Below are positions 37,437 to 52,583 of a DNA stretch of 64,000 nucleotides, piece after piece; positions within the stretch are counted from its first letter, which is position 1; each line of letters starts with the position of its first letter. Under the pieces are notes generated by a model. It was not told the origin of the DNA. It made no database searches and saw only the letters and a program-made list of their open reading frames with translations. Source of the stretch: Paraburkholderia agricolaris (GTDB lineage: Bacteria > Pseudomonadota > Gammaproteobacteria > Burkholderiales > Burkholderiaceae). Location: positions 1,054,001 through 1,118,000 of the forward strand of contig NZ_QPER01000001.1 in NCBI RefSeq assembly GCF_009455635.1, given 5' to 3'. The position numbers were made by a program, and so were the translations under genes.

Positions 37437-38591
37437 GTGTTGCCGTCATTTTCTCCCGCTTTGCTCGCACTCGCCGACGGCACGGTCTTTCGTGGTTACT
37501 CGATCGGTGCCCCCGGGCATACGATCGGCGAAGTCGTGTTCAACACCGCTATCACCGGCTATCAGGAAATCCTGACCGACCCGAGCTACGCGCGCCAGAT
37601 CGTGACCCTCACGTATCCGCATATCGGTAACGTCGGCGTGAATGCCGAAGATGTCGAAGCCACGAAAGTCCATGCCGCCGGCCTGATCATCCGTGATCTG
37701 CCGGTTCTCGCGTCGAATTTCCGCATGGAGCGCACGCTCCCGCAATACCTGAAGGACGAAGGCGTGGTCGCCATCGCCGGTCTCGACACCCGTATGCTGA
37801 CGCGCGTGCTGCGCGACAAGGGTGCGCAGAACGGCGCCATTCTGGCCGGTTCGAATGACGAGGCGAAGGCAATCGAACTCGCACGCTCGTTCCCAGGTTT
37901 GTCGGGCATGGACCTCGCGAAGGTCGTGTCCACCAAAGAAACCTACGAATGGACCCAGACCGAATGGCGTCTGGGCACCGGTTACGGCAAGCAGAACGCG
38001 CCGAAGTACCGTGTCGTCGCGTTCGATTACGGCGTGAAGTACAACATTCTGCGCATGCTGGCCGAGCGCGGCTGCCACGTCACCGTGCTGCCTGCAGAAG
38101 CCTCCGCGGCTGACGCACTGGCGCTCAACCCGGACGGCATCTTCCTGTCGAACGGTCCTGGCGATCCGGAGCCGTGCGATTACGCGATTGCCGCCACCAG
38201 GGAGTTGATCGAACGCGGTATCCCGACCTTTGGTATCTGCCTTGGCCACCAGATCATGGGCCTCGCTGTCGGCGCAAAGACCATGAAGATGAAGACCGGC
38301 CACCACGGCGCGAACCATCCGGTGAAGGATCTGGGCGATGGCCGCGTGGTCATCACGTCGCAGAACCACGGTTTCGCGGTCGACGCCGACACGCTGCCGG
38401 CCAACGCCAAGGTCACACACATCTCGCTGTTCGACGGCACGCTGCAAGGCTTCGCGCTGACCGACAAGCCGGCATTCTGCTTCCAGGGCCACCCGGAAGC
38501 GTCGCCGGGTCCGCACGACATCGCGTATCTGTTCGACCGCTTCACCGCGTTGATGGACGCGCAGAAGGCCGGCAAGACCGCAGCGGCATAA
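37437..38591 (+). CDS. carA: Carbamoyl-phosphate synthase, small subunit
   Basis: Glutaminase subunit that feeds ammonia to CarB for arginine and pyrimidine synthesis. It is 384 aa. The substrate part starts [20 protein letters not shown]; the class I amidotransferase triad is Cys in [11 protein letters not shown], and His/Glu in [11 protein letters not shown]. The start is GTG 37437, with AAGGAG six bases upstream (37425-37430); the frame upstream is not conserved. carB follows. Confidence 0.96.
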   Translation: MLPSFSPALLALADGTVFRGYSIGAPGHTIGEVVFNTAITGYQEILTDPSYARQIVTLTYPHIGNVGVNAEDVEATKVHAAGLIIRDLPVLASNFRMERTLPQYLKDEGVVAIAGLDTRMLTRVLRDKGAQNGAILAGSNDEAKAIELARSFPGLSGMDLAKVVSTKETYEWTQTEWRLGTGYGKQNAPKYRVVAFDYGVKYNILRMLAERGCHVTVLPAEASAADALALNPDGIFLSNGPGDPEPCDYAIAATRELIERGIPTFGICLGHQIMGLAVGAKTMKMKTGHHGANHPVKDLGDGRVVITSQNHGFAVDADTLPANAKVTHISLFDGTLQGFALTDKPAFCFQGHPEASPGPHDIAYLFDRFTALMDAQKAGKTAAA

Positions 38592-38618
38592 GCAGGTTGT
38601 GAAGCGCCCAGGCGGCGC

Positions 38619-38667
38619 GCGGCTCGCAACGCGATTGGCGCGCCACGCGCGAAGCCGGGCGAGCCGC
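38619..38667 (+). promoter_or_regulatory. Hairpin in the carA-carB gap
   Basis: GCGGCTCGC (38619-38627) pairs with GCGAGCCGC (38659-38667), with an internal palindrome TTGGCGCGCCA. There is no U-tract. It lies in an unusually long gap (157 bp) between two subunit genes. Confidence 0.45.
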
Positions 38668-38748
38668 ACACAACACAACACAGCGCGCGCAACGTTTGAA
38701 CGGCGCGCGCCGACGGAAAGAATTCAGGAATACATTAGCGAGAGCGTT

Positions 38749-42003
<3,255 letters not shown>

Positions 42004-42027
42004 GGCTTCGAATACCTGTCCAAGATG

Positions 42028-42127
42028 TAAGTGCCGCGGTTAAGCGGCGTTCCGCAGGTGCTGTGGCCCGGCTTTTTGCCCGGAGCGTCAGCCCCGCGGA
42101 ATGCACTTAACCGCGGTGATTTTTTTT
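42028..42127 (+). promoter_or_regulatory. Structured carB-greA gap, terminator or attenuator
   Basis: CCGCGGTTAAG (42034-42044) pairs perfectly with CTTAACCGCGG (42106-42116), reinforced inside by TTCCGC (42050-42055) with GCGGAA (42096-42101). U8 follows (42120-42127). Alternative pairings use the same bases: TAAGTGC (42028-42034) with GCACTTA (42103-42109), and a local GCCGC/GCGGC hairpin (42033-42048). It ends 28 bp before greA. It can act as the carAB terminator or as an attenuator of greA read-through. Confidence 0.65.
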
Positions 42128-42154
42128 ACGGCTGTTTTTTGCATAGAGTTGTTT

Positions 42155-42631
42155 ATGAGCACTGTTCCATTGACGAAGCGCGGCGCGGAAATGTTGCGCG
42201 ATGAATTGCAGCGCCTGAAATCGGTTGAGCGTCCGTCGGTGATCAATTCGATCGCTGAAGCGCGTGCCCAGGGCGATCTGTCGGAGAACGCGGAATACGA
42301 CGCGGCGAAGGAAAAGCAGGGCTTCATCGAAGGCCGGATTGCCGAAATCGAATCGAAGCTGGCCGGCGCGCAGGTGATCGACCCGGCCGCGGTCGAAGCG
42401 GACGGGCGCGTGGTGTTTGGCGCGACCGTCGAGCTGGAGGATCTGGATTCGGGTGCGCCGGTCAAGTATCAGATCGTCGGCGACGACGAAGCGGACATCG
42501 ACCACGGCCTGATCTCGATCAGCTCGCCGATCGCGCGTGCGTTGATCGGCAAGTCGGAAGGCGACGTTGCATCGGTGCAGGCACCGGGCGGCGTGCGCGA
42601 ATACGAAATCATCGCGGTGAGCTACGTTTGA
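42155..42631 (+). CDS. greA: Transcription elongation factor GreA
   Basis: Rescues backtracked RNA polymerase by stimulating transcript cleavage. It is 158 aa, the usual length. The N-terminal coiled coil contains the tip acidic residues in [20 protein letters not shown], and the C-terminal FKBP-like domain ends [14 protein letters not shown]. The start [14 protein letters not shown] is conserved; the frame upstream is part of the structured gap. Downstream, the DUF4149 gene begins at or just after the stop. Confidence 0.97.
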   Translation: MSTVPLTKRGAEMLRDELQRLKSVERPSVINSIAEARAQGDLSENAEYDAAKEKQGFIEGRIAEIESKLAGAQVIDPAAVEADGRVVFGATVELEDLDSGAPVKYQIVGDDEADIDHGLISISSPIARALIGKSEGDVASVQAPGGVREYEIIAVSYV

Positions 42632-42651
42632 AGGCGGCGCCGGTGTCCCTG

Positions 42652-43161
42652 ATGCCGCATCGTTTCTTCCGCCTGTTGACGGTGGTGTGGGTCGGTAGTC
42701 TCCTGACGATCGGCTATGCCGTCGCGCCAGTGCTGTTTACGTCGCTCGACCGCATGACGGCAGGTGCCGTGGCGGCGCAACTGTTCCGCATCGAAGGCGT
42801 GCTGGGCGCGGTGTGCGGTATTTTGCTGCTGGTTCTGGCGAACATCCTGATTCGCCGCGGCAGCGAGGCTTATCGCCGGTTGCGCTGGTTGATCGCCGGT
42901 ATGCTGGTGTGCGTGCTGGTGGGGTACTTTGCGTTGCAGCCGTTCATGAACGCGATGCGCATTGCCGCGTTGGAAGCGGGCAGTGATGTCGGGCATTCGG
43001 CTTATGCGACACGCTTCGGCATCCTGCACGGCGTGTCGAGTCTGTTTTACCTGATCGAAAGCCTACTGGGCGTGGCGCTGGTATGGAAGCTGCCGGCGAG
43101 CGTCGGCGTTGTGACTGCGGAGCAGGGCGCTCGTAGCGCCACCGGGAAAGTCACCGGCTGA
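42652..43161 (+). CDS. DUF4149 membrane protein
   Basis: About 169 aa with four hydrophobic segments and family-like features: RLLTVVWVGSLLTIGYAVAPVLF in the first helix, and ATRFGILHGVSSLFYLIESLLG in the last. Function is unknown. ATG 42652 is chosen; TTG 42628, which overlaps the greA stop, would add eight residues and couple translation to greA. It converges with yhbY. Confidence 0.8.
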   Translation: MPHRFFRLLTVVWVGSLLTIGYAVAPVLFTSLDRMTAGAVAAQLFRIEGVLGAVCGILLLVLANILIRRGSEAYRRLRWLIAGMLVCVLVGYFALQPFMNAMRIAALEAGSDVGHSAYATRFGILHGVSSLFYLIESLLGVALVWKLPASVGVVTAEQGARSATGKVTG

Positions 43162-43257
43162 GTGGTGCGAGGCCAGGAGCCGGCCCAGGCGGTTTTGTCT
43201 GTCGCGCTACGGATTGCCTAAGCGGCGTTGCCCAGGCGATCTGAGCAGTTCACGCCA

Positions 43258-43280
43258 AAGTGCGGACACCGCCCGCACTT
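43258..43280. terminator. Hairpin between convergent genes
   Basis: AAGTGCGG (43258-43265) pairs with CCGCACTT (43273-43280). The U-tracts are poor on both sides, so it is at best a weak terminator. Confidence 0.45.
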
Positions 43281-43292
43281 CTCATCATTCGC

Positions 43293-43823
43293 TTATTTCG
43301 ACGACTGATGCGCGCGTTTCGCGCTGGTCTGGCGTTTCTTGGCACGCTTGATGTTGCCGCCCTGCGTGACGCGCTCATTGCCGCGCACCACGACTGCCTT
43401 TGCCTTTGGCTTGCGCATTGGAACTTCGCTGGGTTTCACCACCGTGACCACGCGCGGTGCGCGGCCCTTGCCCGGTTTGGCTTCGACAGCCGCTTCGCGG
43501 GCGCTCGGCAGGGCGCCGCGCTTGGCCTTCACCGCTGGCTGCGCCGCTGCTTCCGGCTTCCAGATTACCAGCAGCTTGCCGATATGCTGGATCGGCGCGG
43601 CGTTCAGCTGGTCGCAGATCTGTTCGTAGATGGCGATGCGCTCTTCGCGTTCGTCGCCAAATACGCGGATTTTGATCAGTTGATGTGCGCCAAGGTGAAC
43701 CTTGATCTCCGACAGCACAGCGTCGGTCAAGCCTTCGGCGCCGACGAGCACGACCGGTTTGAGCGCATGTGCCTGGGAGCGCAATTCGGCGCGTTGATCG
43801 GAAGAGACTTTAAGGGCTGGCAT
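43293..43823 (-). CDS. yhbY: YhbY-family RNA-binding protein
   Basis: CRS1-YhbY (CRM) domain protein associated with 50S ribosome precursors. It is 176 aa. The CRM domain covers residues 1-95: LRSQAHALKPVVLVGAEGLT, then IKIRVFGDEREER, then the GxxG-like loop in IGKLLVIWK. The E. coli protein ends about there; here an 80-residue basic, Lys/Ala/Arg-rich tail follows, likely disordered RNA-binding. It is divergent from rlmE, as in other proteobacteria. Confidence 0.92.
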   Translation of the reverse strand: MPALKVSSDQRAELRSQAHALKPVVLVGAEGLTDAVLSEIKVHLGAHQLIKIRVFGDEREERIAIYEQICDQLNAAPIQHIGKLLVIWKPEAAAQPAVKAKRGALPSAREAAVEAKPGKGRAPRVVTVVKPSEVPMRKPKAKAVVVRGNERVTQGGNIKRAKKRQTSAKRAHQSSK

Positions 43824-44006
43824 GGAAAGTGGGAGACTCGACTAAAATGGCGGCACCTGCAGTCCGGATAGATTCGGACCATGGCGCAGGGCGGCGCGTC
43901 AGAACAACAGAATCGCGGATGACTGCCAGTTTTGGCGGTGGCCGCGCGAATTAACCGCGTATTATCCCCTAAAGCGCGACATCACGCAGCAAGAGTTCTA
44001 CCATTA

Positions 44007-44669
44007 ATGGCAAAAAACAAGTTCAACACCGCGTGGCTGCACGATCACATCAACGACCCGTACGTAAAAATGGCGCAGCGGGAGGGTTACCGCGCCCGCG
44101 CTGCCTATAAGCTGAAGGAAATCGACGAGCAGGACAAGCTGATCCGGCCCGGTCAGGTGATCGTCGACCTCGGCTCCACGCCGGGCAGCTGGAGTCAGTA
44201 CGCCCGCAACAAGCTGGCCAAGGGCGCGCAGCGCGACGCTGAGCGCGAGGGCGGGATCGACGGCACGATCATCGCGCTGGATATGCTGCCTATGGAGCCG
44301 ATCTCCGACGTTCACTTCATTCAGGGCGACTTCCGCGAAGACTCGGTGCTTCTCCAATTGGAAGAATTGGTCGGAGAACGACAAGTTGATCTTGTAATTT
44401 CGGATATGGCGCCCAACCTGTCGGGAGTGGCGGTGGCGGATGCCGCGCGAATCGAGCATTTGTGCGATATCGCGATGGAATTTGCGCAAAACCACCTGAA
44501 GCCGGATGGCGCCCTTTTAGTCAAATGTTTTCATGGCAGCGGTTATAGCCAGATTGTCGAAAAGTTCAAGCGCCAGTTCAAGGTGGTGGCGGCCCGCAAG
44601 CCGAAAGCTTCGCGGGACAAGTCGTCAGAAACGTTTATTTTAGGTAGGCACCTCAAGCGGCCCGCATAG
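44007..44669 (+). CDS. rlmE: 23S rRNA (uridine-2'-O) methyltransferase
   Basis: FtsJ/RrmJ enzyme that methylates U2552 in the 23S A-loop. It is 220 aa. The opening [20 protein letters not shown] is conserved. SAM-binding motif [15 protein letters not shown] and the catalytic K-D-K-E pieces are visible ([42 protein letters not shown]). The rlmE-ftsH order is conserved in proteobacteria. Confidence 0.96.
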   Translation: MAKNKFNTAWLHDHINDPYVKMAQREGYRARAAYKLKEIDEQDKLIRPGQVIVDLGSTPGSWSQYARNKLAKGAQRDAEREGGIDGTIIALDMLPMEPISDVHFIQGDFREDSVLLQLEELVGERQVDLVISDMAPNLSGVAVADAARIEHLCDIAMEFAQNHLKPDGALLVKCFHGSGYSQIVEKFKRQFKVVAARKPKASRDKSSETFILGRHLKRPA

Positions 44670-44858
44670 GGGCGCTGCAGGAAGGTTCCGCATCTGCCGA
44701 TAATGTGCCCAGGGCGCCGGAAATTGGCGCTCCGACAGCCCGCTACGCTATTTATGTGGTAGCGAAACCTTATGGCAGGGGTCTGCGGACTGGATTAGAA
44801 TGCTTTCGTGGTGCCGCAAGGAAAATGTAGGCGCCCGTCTAAGTGAAGGAGTGGTGCT

Positions 44859-46748
44859 TTGAACAACAATATGTTTTCGAAAGCAGCAGTGTGGCTGGTT
44901 ATCGCACTGGTGCTGTTTACGGTGTTCAAGCAGTTCGACAAGCCCCGTGTCCAGGAAGGCGTTTCCTATTCGCAGTTCATGGACGACGCAAAGAACGGCA
45001 AAGTCAAGAACGTCATTGTCCAGGGGCGGAACCTCACGGTCACTCCAGCAGACGGCCAGAAGTACCAGATCGTGTCGCCCGGCGACATCTGGATGGTCGG
45101 CGATCTGATGAAGTATGGCGTTCAGGTGAGCGGCAAGGCTGATGACGAACCGAATGCGCTGGTGTCCGCGCTGTACTACCTCGGACCGACGATCCTGATC
45201 ATCGGCTTCTGGTTCTACATGATGCGACAGATGCAGGGGGGCGGGAAAGGCGGTGCGTTCTCGTTCGGTAAATCCCGTGCACGTCTGATCGACGAAAACA
45301 ACAACGCAATCAATTTCACCGACGTCGCCGGTTGCGACGAAGCCAAGGAAGAAGTCTCCGAACTGGTCGACTTCCTGCGCGATCCGCAGAAGTTCCAGAA
45401 GCTGGGCGGGCGCATCCCGCGCGGCGTGCTGCTGGTCGGCCCGCCGGGAACGGGTAAGACGTTGCTGGCGCGGGCTATCGCCGGCGAAGCCAAGGTGCCG
45501 TTCTTCAGCATTTCGGGTTCGGACTTCGTGGAAATGTTCGTGGGTGTCGGTGCGGCTCGTGTGCGCGACATGTTCGAGCAGGCCAAGAAGCATGCACCTT
45601 GTATCGTGTTCATCGACGAAATCGATGCGGTCGGCCGTCATCGCGGCGCCGGCATGGGCGGCGGTAACGACGAACGCGAACAGACCTTGAACCAGATGCT
45701 GGTCGAGATGGACGGTTTCGAAGCGAACTCGGGCGTGATCGTGATTGCTGCCACGAACCGTTCGGACGTGCTGGACAAGGCGCTGCTGCGTCCGGGCCGT
45801 TTCGACCGTCAGGTGTACGTCGGTTTGCCGGATATCCGCGGCCGCGAACACATCATGAAGGTTCACCTGCGCAAGGTGCCGATTTCGAACGACGTCGACG
45901 CAGCGGTTATCGCACGCGGCACGCCGGGCTTCTCGGGCGCCGATCTGGCGAACCTGGTCAACGAAGCAGCGCTGTTCGCGGCTCGCCGCGGCAAGCGCAT
46001 CGTCGAAATGAACGACTTCGAAGACGCGAAAGACAAGATTTTCATGGGCCCGGAGCGCAAGTCGGCCGTGATCCGCGAAGAATCGAAGCGTGCTACGGCG
46101 TATCACGAATCGGGTCACGCGGTCATCGCCAAGCTGTTGCCGAAGGCCGATCCGGTGCACAAGGTCACGATCATTCCGCGCGGCCGTGCGCTGGGCGTCA
46201 CGTGGCAGTTGCCGGAGCATGACAACGAAACGTATTCGAAGGACTACCTGCTGGACCGCCTCGCGATCCTGTTCGGTGGCCGTGTCGCGGAAGAATTGTT
46301 CCTGAACCTGATCAGCACCGGCGCATCGGACGACTTCAACAAGGCAACGGCTACTGCCCGCGCCATGGTGGCTCGCTTCGGCATGACGGACGCACTCGGA
46401 CCGATGGTCTACGTCGACGACGAAAACGACGCAACACCGTTTGGCCGCGGCTTCACGCGGACCATTTCGGAAGCGACGCAGCAGAAGGTCGACGCGGAAA
46501 TCCGCCGCGTGCTCGACGAGCAGTACAACCTCGCCAAGCGCCTGCTGGACGAGAATCGCGACAAGGTCGAAGCGATGACCGCCGCGCTGATGGAGTGGGA
46601 AACGATCGACGCCGATCAGATCAACGACATCATGGCAGGCCGTCCGCCGCGTTCGCCGAAGAGCTCGCCGCCGTCGGCAAGCGACGCCTCGTCGGGTGGC
46701 AGCCCGGGCACCGAGGTCAAGCCGGGCAGCGCGACCGCGCCGGCCTGA
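44859..46748 (+). CDS. ftsH: ATP-dependent zinc metalloprotease FtsH
   Basis: Inner-membrane AAA+ protease for quality control. It is 629 aa with two N-terminal membrane segments around a periplasmic domain ([28 protein letters not shown]). Walker A is GPPGTGKT, Walker B is VFIDEIDA, and the zinc site is HESGH. The start is TTG 44859, with AAGGAG seven bases upstream; ATG 44871 is an alternative. A Pro/Ser-rich C-tail closes the protein. A terminator follows. Confidence 0.97.
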   Translation: MNNNMFSKAAVWLVIALVLFTVFKQFDKPRVQEGVSYSQFMDDAKNGKVKNVIVQGRNLTVTPADGQKYQIVSPGDIWMVGDLMKYGVQVSGKADDEPNALVSALYYLGPTILIIGFWFYMMRQMQGGGKGGAFSFGKSRARLIDENNNAINFTDVAGCDEAKEEVSELVDFLRDPQKFQKLGGRIPRGVLLVGPPGTGKTLLARAIAGEAKVPFFSISGSDFVEMFVGVGAARVRDMFEQAKKHAPCIVFIDEIDAVGRHRGAGMGGGNDEREQTLNQMLVEMDGFEANSGVIVIAATNRSDVLDKALLRPGRFDRQVYVGLPDIRGREHIMKVHLRKVPISNDVDAAVIARGTPGFSGADLANLVNEAALFAARRGKRIVEMNDFEDAKDKIFMGPERKSAVIREESKRATAYHESGHAVIAKLLPKADPVHKVTIIPRGRALGVTWQLPEHDNETYSKDYLLDRLAILFGGRVAEELFLNLISTGASDDFNKATATARAMVARFGMTDALGPMVYVDDENDATPFGRGFTRTISEATQQKVDAEIRRVLDEQYNLAKRLLDENRDKVEAMTAALMEWETIDADQINDIMAGRPPRSPKSSPPSASDASSGGSPGTEVKPGSATAPA

Positions 46749-46768
46749 TAGGCGACCAGTAGAAAGTG

Positions 46769-46800
46769 CGGGCCGGTGTGTTTCACACCGGCCCGTTTTG
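46769..46800 (+). terminator. Terminator after ftsH
   Basis: CGGGCCGGTGTG (46769-46780), loop TTT, CACACCGGCCCG (46784-46795), then T4. A 12-bp perfect stem between ftsH and folP. Confidence 0.88.
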
Positions 46801-46816
46801 CATTTATCTGTTTTAC

Positions 46817-47731
46817 GTGATTGACCGCTACGTGCCGAAAGTCGAATTCCCCTCTCTTCCTATTCCCGAACCGCTGCAATGCGGCCGCTTCAAGCTGACC
46901 TTCGAACGCCCGTTGGTCATGGGCATCCTGAACGTCACCCCCGATTCTTTTTCCGATGGCGGCCAGTACGCGATGCGCGGCGATGCGCTGCGTCAGGCCG
47001 AGCGCATGCTGCTCGATGGCGCGGACATCATCGACATCGGCGGCGAGTCGACTCGCCCGGGCGCGCCGCCCGTGCCGCTCGATGAAGAACTGGAGCGGGT
47101 GATTCCGCTGATCGAGCAACTGCACGGCGCGAACGTGCCGCTGTCGGTCGATACGTACAAGCCGGAAGTGATGCGCCGCGCGCTGGCCGCGGGCGCCGAT
47201 CTGATCAACGACATCTGGGGTTTCCGGATGCCCGGTGCGATCGATGCCGTGCGCCACAGCGAGTGCGGTTTGTGCGTGATGCATATGTTCGGTGAGCCGC
47301 AGACCATGCAACTTCGCGAGCCTGATTATCAAGACGTGGTGAGCGAGGTGCGGCAGTTTCTCGAAGAACGGGTGACGACGCTGAAGCAGGCCGGTATTGC
47401 CCGCGCGCGCATCAGCGTGGATCCTGGCTTTGGCTTCGGCAAGTCGGTGGTCGAACACAATTACGCGCTGCTCGCGCATCTGCCGGACACGGCGCCGCAG
47501 GCTGAGCCGCCATACCCCATTCTCGCCGGCATGTCGCGCAAGTCGATGGTCGGCGCGGTCGTCGGACGCCCGGCGCCGGAGCGCGTCGCGGGCAGCCTCG
47601 CCGCAGCGGTGTGCGCCGCCGAGCGTGGCGCGGCCATTTTGCGCGTACACGATGTCGCGCAAACAGTGGATGCATTGAAAGTATGGGCGGCCATGCGCGA
47701 CGCGGCACACCACAGCCGCGCGCGTGGCTGA
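46817..47731 (+). CDS. folP: Dihydropteroate synthase
   Basis: Joins p-aminobenzoate to dihydropterin pyrophosphate in folate synthesis, the sulfonamide target. It is about 304 aa. The family motifs are VMGILNVTPDSFSDGG, DIGGESTRPGAPP and a C-terminal AGMSRKSMVGAV. Start GTG 46817 is the first plausible codon after the ftsH terminator; GTG 46832 is an alternative. An earlier GTG at 46766 is inside the terminator stem and is rejected. glmM follows 29 bp later. Confidence 0.93.
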   Translation: MIDRYVPKVEFPSLPIPEPLQCGRFKLTFERPLVMGILNVTPDSFSDGGQYAMRGDALRQAERMLLDGADIIDIGGESTRPGAPPVPLDEELERVIPLIEQLHGANVPLSVDTYKPEVMRRALAAGADLINDIWGFRMPGAIDAVRHSECGLCVMHMFGEPQTMQLREPDYQDVVSEVRQFLEERVTTLKQAGIARARISVDPGFGFGKSVVEHNYALLAHLPDTAPQAEPPYPILAGMSRKSMVGAVVGRPAPERVAGSLAAAVCAAERGAAILRVHDVAQTVDALKVWAAMRDAAHHSRARG

Positions 47732-47760
47732 CCCAAAAAAGCCAAGGAGGAACATAAAAG

Positions 47761-49119
<1,359 letters not shown>

Positions 49120-49388
49120 GCCAGCCATACCGTCGTGACGGCGAGGGCGGCGAGGCGGCTTTGAGCACACAAGCCGTCCCGTCGTCAGTCGGCCGCTCCC
49201 GGTGCGGTATTGAGCCGCAGTGCGGAGCTTTCAACGAGATAACGCACCTCGCATCATCTCGCAATCGCATGCACACTCCCACGCAAACGTTCGCGCCCCA
49301 TCTTTTTCGCCTAATCTGTAGAACGGCGCCCGCAGCTCCGCTAAACCGGCAATTTCACCGCGTGAACGCCTTTCACCTCGTAATCCCA
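49120..49388. other. Gap upstream of the pst Pho box
   Basis: I see no gene or convincing structure between glmM and the Pho box at 49389. Confidence 0.4.
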
Positions 49389-49431
49389 CTGTCACATCCG
49401 TTTCACGGTTAGTCACGTTACTGTCACAAAG
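49389..49431 (+). promoter_or_regulatory. Pho box of pstS
   Basis: Four phased units: CTGTCAC (49389), GTTTCAC (49400), TAGTCAC (49410), CTGTCAC (49421), with 11-, 10- and 11-bp periodicity. They match the PhoB consensus CTGTCAT repeated every 11 bp. They lie 63 bp upstream of the pstS ATG. Confidence 0.85.
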
Positions 49432-49493
49432 AGACCCTAAGCTTCGCGGTGTTCGTGTTATTCGCTCACACCGCTCACACCCTTGGAGGTCTC

Positions 49494-50525
49494 ATGAAAT
49501 TGATGCAAACCGTGTTCGCTGGCGTCGCTGGCGCGCTTTTCGCGATCGCAGCGCAAGCCGCAGACATCACCGGCGCGGGCAGCACCTTCGCAGCACCGAT
49601 TTACACGAAGTGGGCTGACGCCTACCAGAAGTCGGGTGGCGGCAAGGTCAACTATCAAGGTATCGGCTCGTCGGGCGGTATCAAGCAGATCGAAGCGAAG
49701 ACTGTTGATTTCGCAGGCTCGGACGCTCCGCTGAAGGACGATGAACTCGCGAAGGCAGGTCTGTTCCAGTTTCCGACGGTGGTCGGCGGCGTGGTGCCGG
49801 CTGTCAACGTGCCGGGCGTGAAGGCGGGTGAACTGACGCTGTCGGGCGAAGTGCTCGGCGACATCTACCTGGGCAAGATCAAGAAGTGGAATGATCCGGC
49901 AATCGTCGCGTTGAACCCGAAGCTCAAGCTGCCGGATACCGACATCGCCGTGGTTCGCCGCGCTGACGGTTCGGGCACCACGTTCATCTGGACGAACTAC
50001 CTGTCGAAGGTCAATGCGGACTGGAAGGCGAAGGTCGGCGAAGGCGCAACGGTCAGCTGGCCGACGGGTACGGGCGGCAAGGGTAACGACGGCGTCGCCG
50101 CTTTCGTTCAACGTCTGCCGGGCGCAATCGGCTACGTGGAATGGGCATACGCGAAGCAGAACCACATGACGTACGCAGCCATGAAGAACTCGACGGGCGC
50201 CGTGGTCGAGCCGAAGACGGAAACGTTCAAGGCAGCGGCAGCGGGCGCGGACTGGTCGAAGTCGTTCTACCAGATCCTGACGAACGAGCCGGGCAAGGAC
50301 GCATGGCCGATCGTCGGCGCAACCTTCGTGCTGCTGCACACGGCGCAGGACAAGCCGGCGCAAGGCACGGAAACGCTGAAGTTCTTCGACTGGGCGTTCA
50401 AGAACGGCACCCAGGCTGCAAACGATCTGGATTACATCTCGCTGCCGGATTCGGTAACGGCTGAAATCCGTTCGCAGTGGAAGTCGAAGGTGAAGGACGC
50501 CACGGGCAAGGCTATCGCCGAGTAA
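49494..50525 (+). CDS. pstS: Phosphate-binding protein PstS
   Basis: Periplasmic high-affinity phosphate receptor of the Pst ABC transporter. It is 343 aa. The signal peptide ends AAQA-AD (about residue 23). Phosphate-contact segments are [23 protein letters not shown] and [17 protein letters not shown] precedes the ATG. The gene heads the pstSCAB-phoU-phoBR cluster and has a Pho box upstream. Confidence 0.97.
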   Translation: MKLMQTVFAGVAGALFAIAAQAADITGAGSTFAAPIYTKWADAYQKSGGGKVNYQGIGSSGGIKQIEAKTVDFAGSDAPLKDDELAKAGLFQFPTVVGGVVPAVNVPGVKAGELTLSGEVLGDIYLGKIKKWNDPAIVALNPKLKLPDTDIAVVRRADGSGTTFIWTNYLSKVNADWKAKVGEGATVSWPTGTGGKGNDGVAAFVQRLPGAIGYVEWAYAKQNHMTYAAMKNSTGAVVEPKTETFKAAAAGADWSKSFYQILTNEPGKDAWPIVGATFVLLHTAQDKPAQGTETLKFFDWAFKNGTQAANDLDYISLPDSVTAEIRSQWKSKVKDATGKAIAE

Positions 50526-50558
50526 GCGAGGCGGTAAGCAGTAGGCATGCAGCAAGAC

Positions 50559-50588
50559 ATTGGCCGTCCTCATTCGAGGACGGCCAAT
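50559..50588 (+). promoter_or_regulatory. Hairpin between pstS and pstC
   Basis: A perfect 13-bp stem with a 4-nt loop: ATTGGCCGTCCTC (50559-50571) and GAGGACGGCCAAT (50576-50588). No U-tract. It could stabilise pstS mRNA or dampen read-through to pstC, giving more receptor than permease. Confidence 0.65.
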
Positions 50589-50671
50589 GGCATTACCCCG
50601 ACACTACGTCAGCTTTATCCGCCGCACGACAAGTGTCATACGGCAACTGGAAACAGGTCCATCAGGCTCTC

Positions 50672-51673
50672 ATGTCCGATATCCAACTAGCGTCTGGCGC
50701 GTCGAGATCGACACCGCCTGGCAGCGCGTCGCAGCAGAAAGCCCCCAGTCGCGCCGGCGACGTCATCTTCGGCGGCCTCGCCCGTCTCGCCGCCATCATC
50801 ACGCTGTTGCTGCTCGGCGGCATCATCGTTTCACTGGTCGTCGCCTCCATGCCGTCGATCAAACAGTTCGGCCTCGCGTTTCTGTGGACCGCCGACTGGG
50901 ATCCACCTAGCAAACAATTCGGCGCGCTGGTGCCCATTTACGGCACGATCGCGACCTCGCTCATCGCACTTATCATCGCGGTGCCCGTCAGCTTCGGCAT
51001 CGCGCTTTTCCTGACCGAACTCGCGCCCGCGTGGCTGCGCCGTCCGCTCGGTATCGCCATCGAACTGCTCGCCGCGATCCCGTCGATCGTCTACGGCATG
51101 TGGGGTCTGCTGGTGTTTGCACCGATTTTCGCCACGTGGTTCGAAAAGCCGCTCGGCACACTCCTTGGCGGCATTCCTATCGTCGGTGCGCTGTTTCAGG
51201 GTGCGCCGATCGGGATCGGCATCCTGTGTGCCGGGGTCATTCTTGCGATCATGATCATCCCGTACATCGCCTCGGTGATGCGCGATGTGTTCGAAGTCAC
51301 GCCGGTCCTCCTGAAGGAGTCGGCGTACGGCATCGGCTGCACGACCTGGGAAGTGATGTGGAAGATCGTACTGCCCTTCACCAAGAGCGGTGTGATCGGC
51401 GGCGTGATGCTCGGCCTCGGCCGCGCGCTCGGCGAGACGATGGCCGTCACCTTCGTGATCGGCAACACCAATCTGCTCGACAACGTCTCGCTGTTCTCGC
51501 CGGGTAACAGCATTACCTCGGCGCTCGCCAACGAATTCGCGGAAGCGGATCCGGGCCTGCACACGTCGGCGCTCATGGAACTCGGGTTGATTCTCTTTGT
51601 GATTACTTTCATCGTCCTCGCAATCTCGAAGGTCATGCTGCTTCGCCTGGAAAAAGGGGAGGGCGCGAAATGA
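50672..51673 (+). CDS. pstC: Phosphate permease PstC
   Basis: Membrane subunit of the Pst transporter, 333 aa, with six membrane segments. The start [13 protein letters not shown] is the first after the hairpin; the frame upstream is not conserved. The EAA loop is around [19 protein letters not shown]. The last four bases overlap pstA (ATGA), so PstC and PstA are translationally coupled. Confidence 0.95.
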   Translation: MSDIQLASGASRSTPPGSASQQKAPSRAGDVIFGGLARLAAIITLLLLGGIIVSLVVASMPSIKQFGLAFLWTADWDPPSKQFGALVPIYGTIATSLIALIIAVPVSFGIALFLTELAPAWLRRPLGIAIELLAAIPSIVYGMWGLLVFAPIFATWFEKPLGTLLGGIPIVGALFQGAPIGIGILCAGVILAIMIIPYIASVMRDVFEVTPVLLKESAYGIGCTTWEVMWKIVLPFTKSGVIGGVMLGLGRALGETMAVTFVIGNTNLLDNVSLFSPGNSITSALANEFAEADPGLHTSALMELGLILFVITFIVLAISKVMLLRLEKGEGAK

Positions 51674-52566
51674 GCCAGCCTACCTTGAATATGCCGGGTT
51701 CGAACGACGCCGCTGCGCTCGAAGCAATGCGCGTGCGTCTGCAAGGCCGCCGCCGCGCGAAGAACGCGGTGGCGCTGACCATGTCGCTCGCGGCCATGGC
51801 CTTCGGCCTGCTGTGGCTGGTGTGGATTCTCTATACGACGCTGCGGCTGGGCATCGGCGGTTTGTCGATCGAATTGTTCACGCAATCCACGCCGCCGCCG
51901 AACACCGATGGCGGCGGTCTCGCCAATGCGATTGTCGGCAGCGTGATGCTGGTTGCGCTGGCAACCTTCGTCGGCACGCCGATCGGCATTCTGGCGGGGG
52001 TGTATCTCGCCGAGTACGGTCAGAAGGGCTGGCTTGCCAGTCTCACGCGCTTCATCAACGACATTCTGCTGTCGGCGCCGTCGATCGTCGTGGGCCTGTT
52101 CGTCTACGCGCTCGTCGTTGCGAAGATGGGGCACTTCAGCGGCTGGGCCGGCGTGTTCGCGCTCGCGCTGCTGCAGATTCCGATCGTGATCCGTACCACC
52201 GAAAACATGTTGAAGCTGGTGCCGAATGCACTGCGCGAAGCCGCTTTCGCGTTAGGTACGCCGAAGTGGAAGATGGTGCTGTCGATCACGCTGAAGGCAT
52301 CGATCGCCGGTATCGTCACGGGCGTGCTGCTCGGTGTCGCGCGCATTGCCGGTGAAACCGCGCCGCTGCTGTTCACCGCGTTGTCGAATCAGTTCTTCTC
52401 GATGGACATGAACCAGCCGGTCGCGAACCTGCCGGTCACGATCTACAAGTTCGCGATGAGCCCGTTTGCGCAATGGCAATCGCTCGCGTGGGCCGGCGTC
52501 TTCCTGATCACGCTCGCGGTGCTGGGATTGAACATCCTCGCGCGCACGATCTTTTCGAATAAGTAA
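51670..52566 (+). CDS. pstA: Phosphate permease PstA
   Basis: Second membrane subunit of the Pst transporter, 298 aa, with six membrane segments. The EAA loop is [19 protein letters not shown] conserved stretch [21 protein letters not shown] marks the first part of the permease domain. It overlaps pstC by four bases and is followed 17 bp later by pstB. Confidence 0.96.
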   Translation: MSQPTLNMPGSNDAAALEAMRVRLQGRRRAKNAVALTMSLAAMAFGLLWLVWILYTTLRLGIGGLSIELFTQSTPPPNTDGGGLANAIVGSVMLVALATFVGTPIGILAGVYLAEYGQKGWLASLTRFINDILLSAPSIVVGLFVYALVVAKMGHFSGWAGVFALALLQIPIVIRTTENMLKLVPNALREAAFALGTPKWKMVLSITLKASIAGIVTGVLLGVARIAGETAPLLFTALSNQFFSMDMNQPVANLPVTIYKFAMSPFAQWQSLAWAGVFLITLAVLGLNILARTIFSNK

Positions 52567-52583
52567 GGGCGGAGTGTAATCCG

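Noticed and set aside
46766..46816. GTG 46766 as the start of folP
   Set aside because: It lies at the foot of the perfect ftsH terminator stem, and the first residues are encoded by the hairpin itself.
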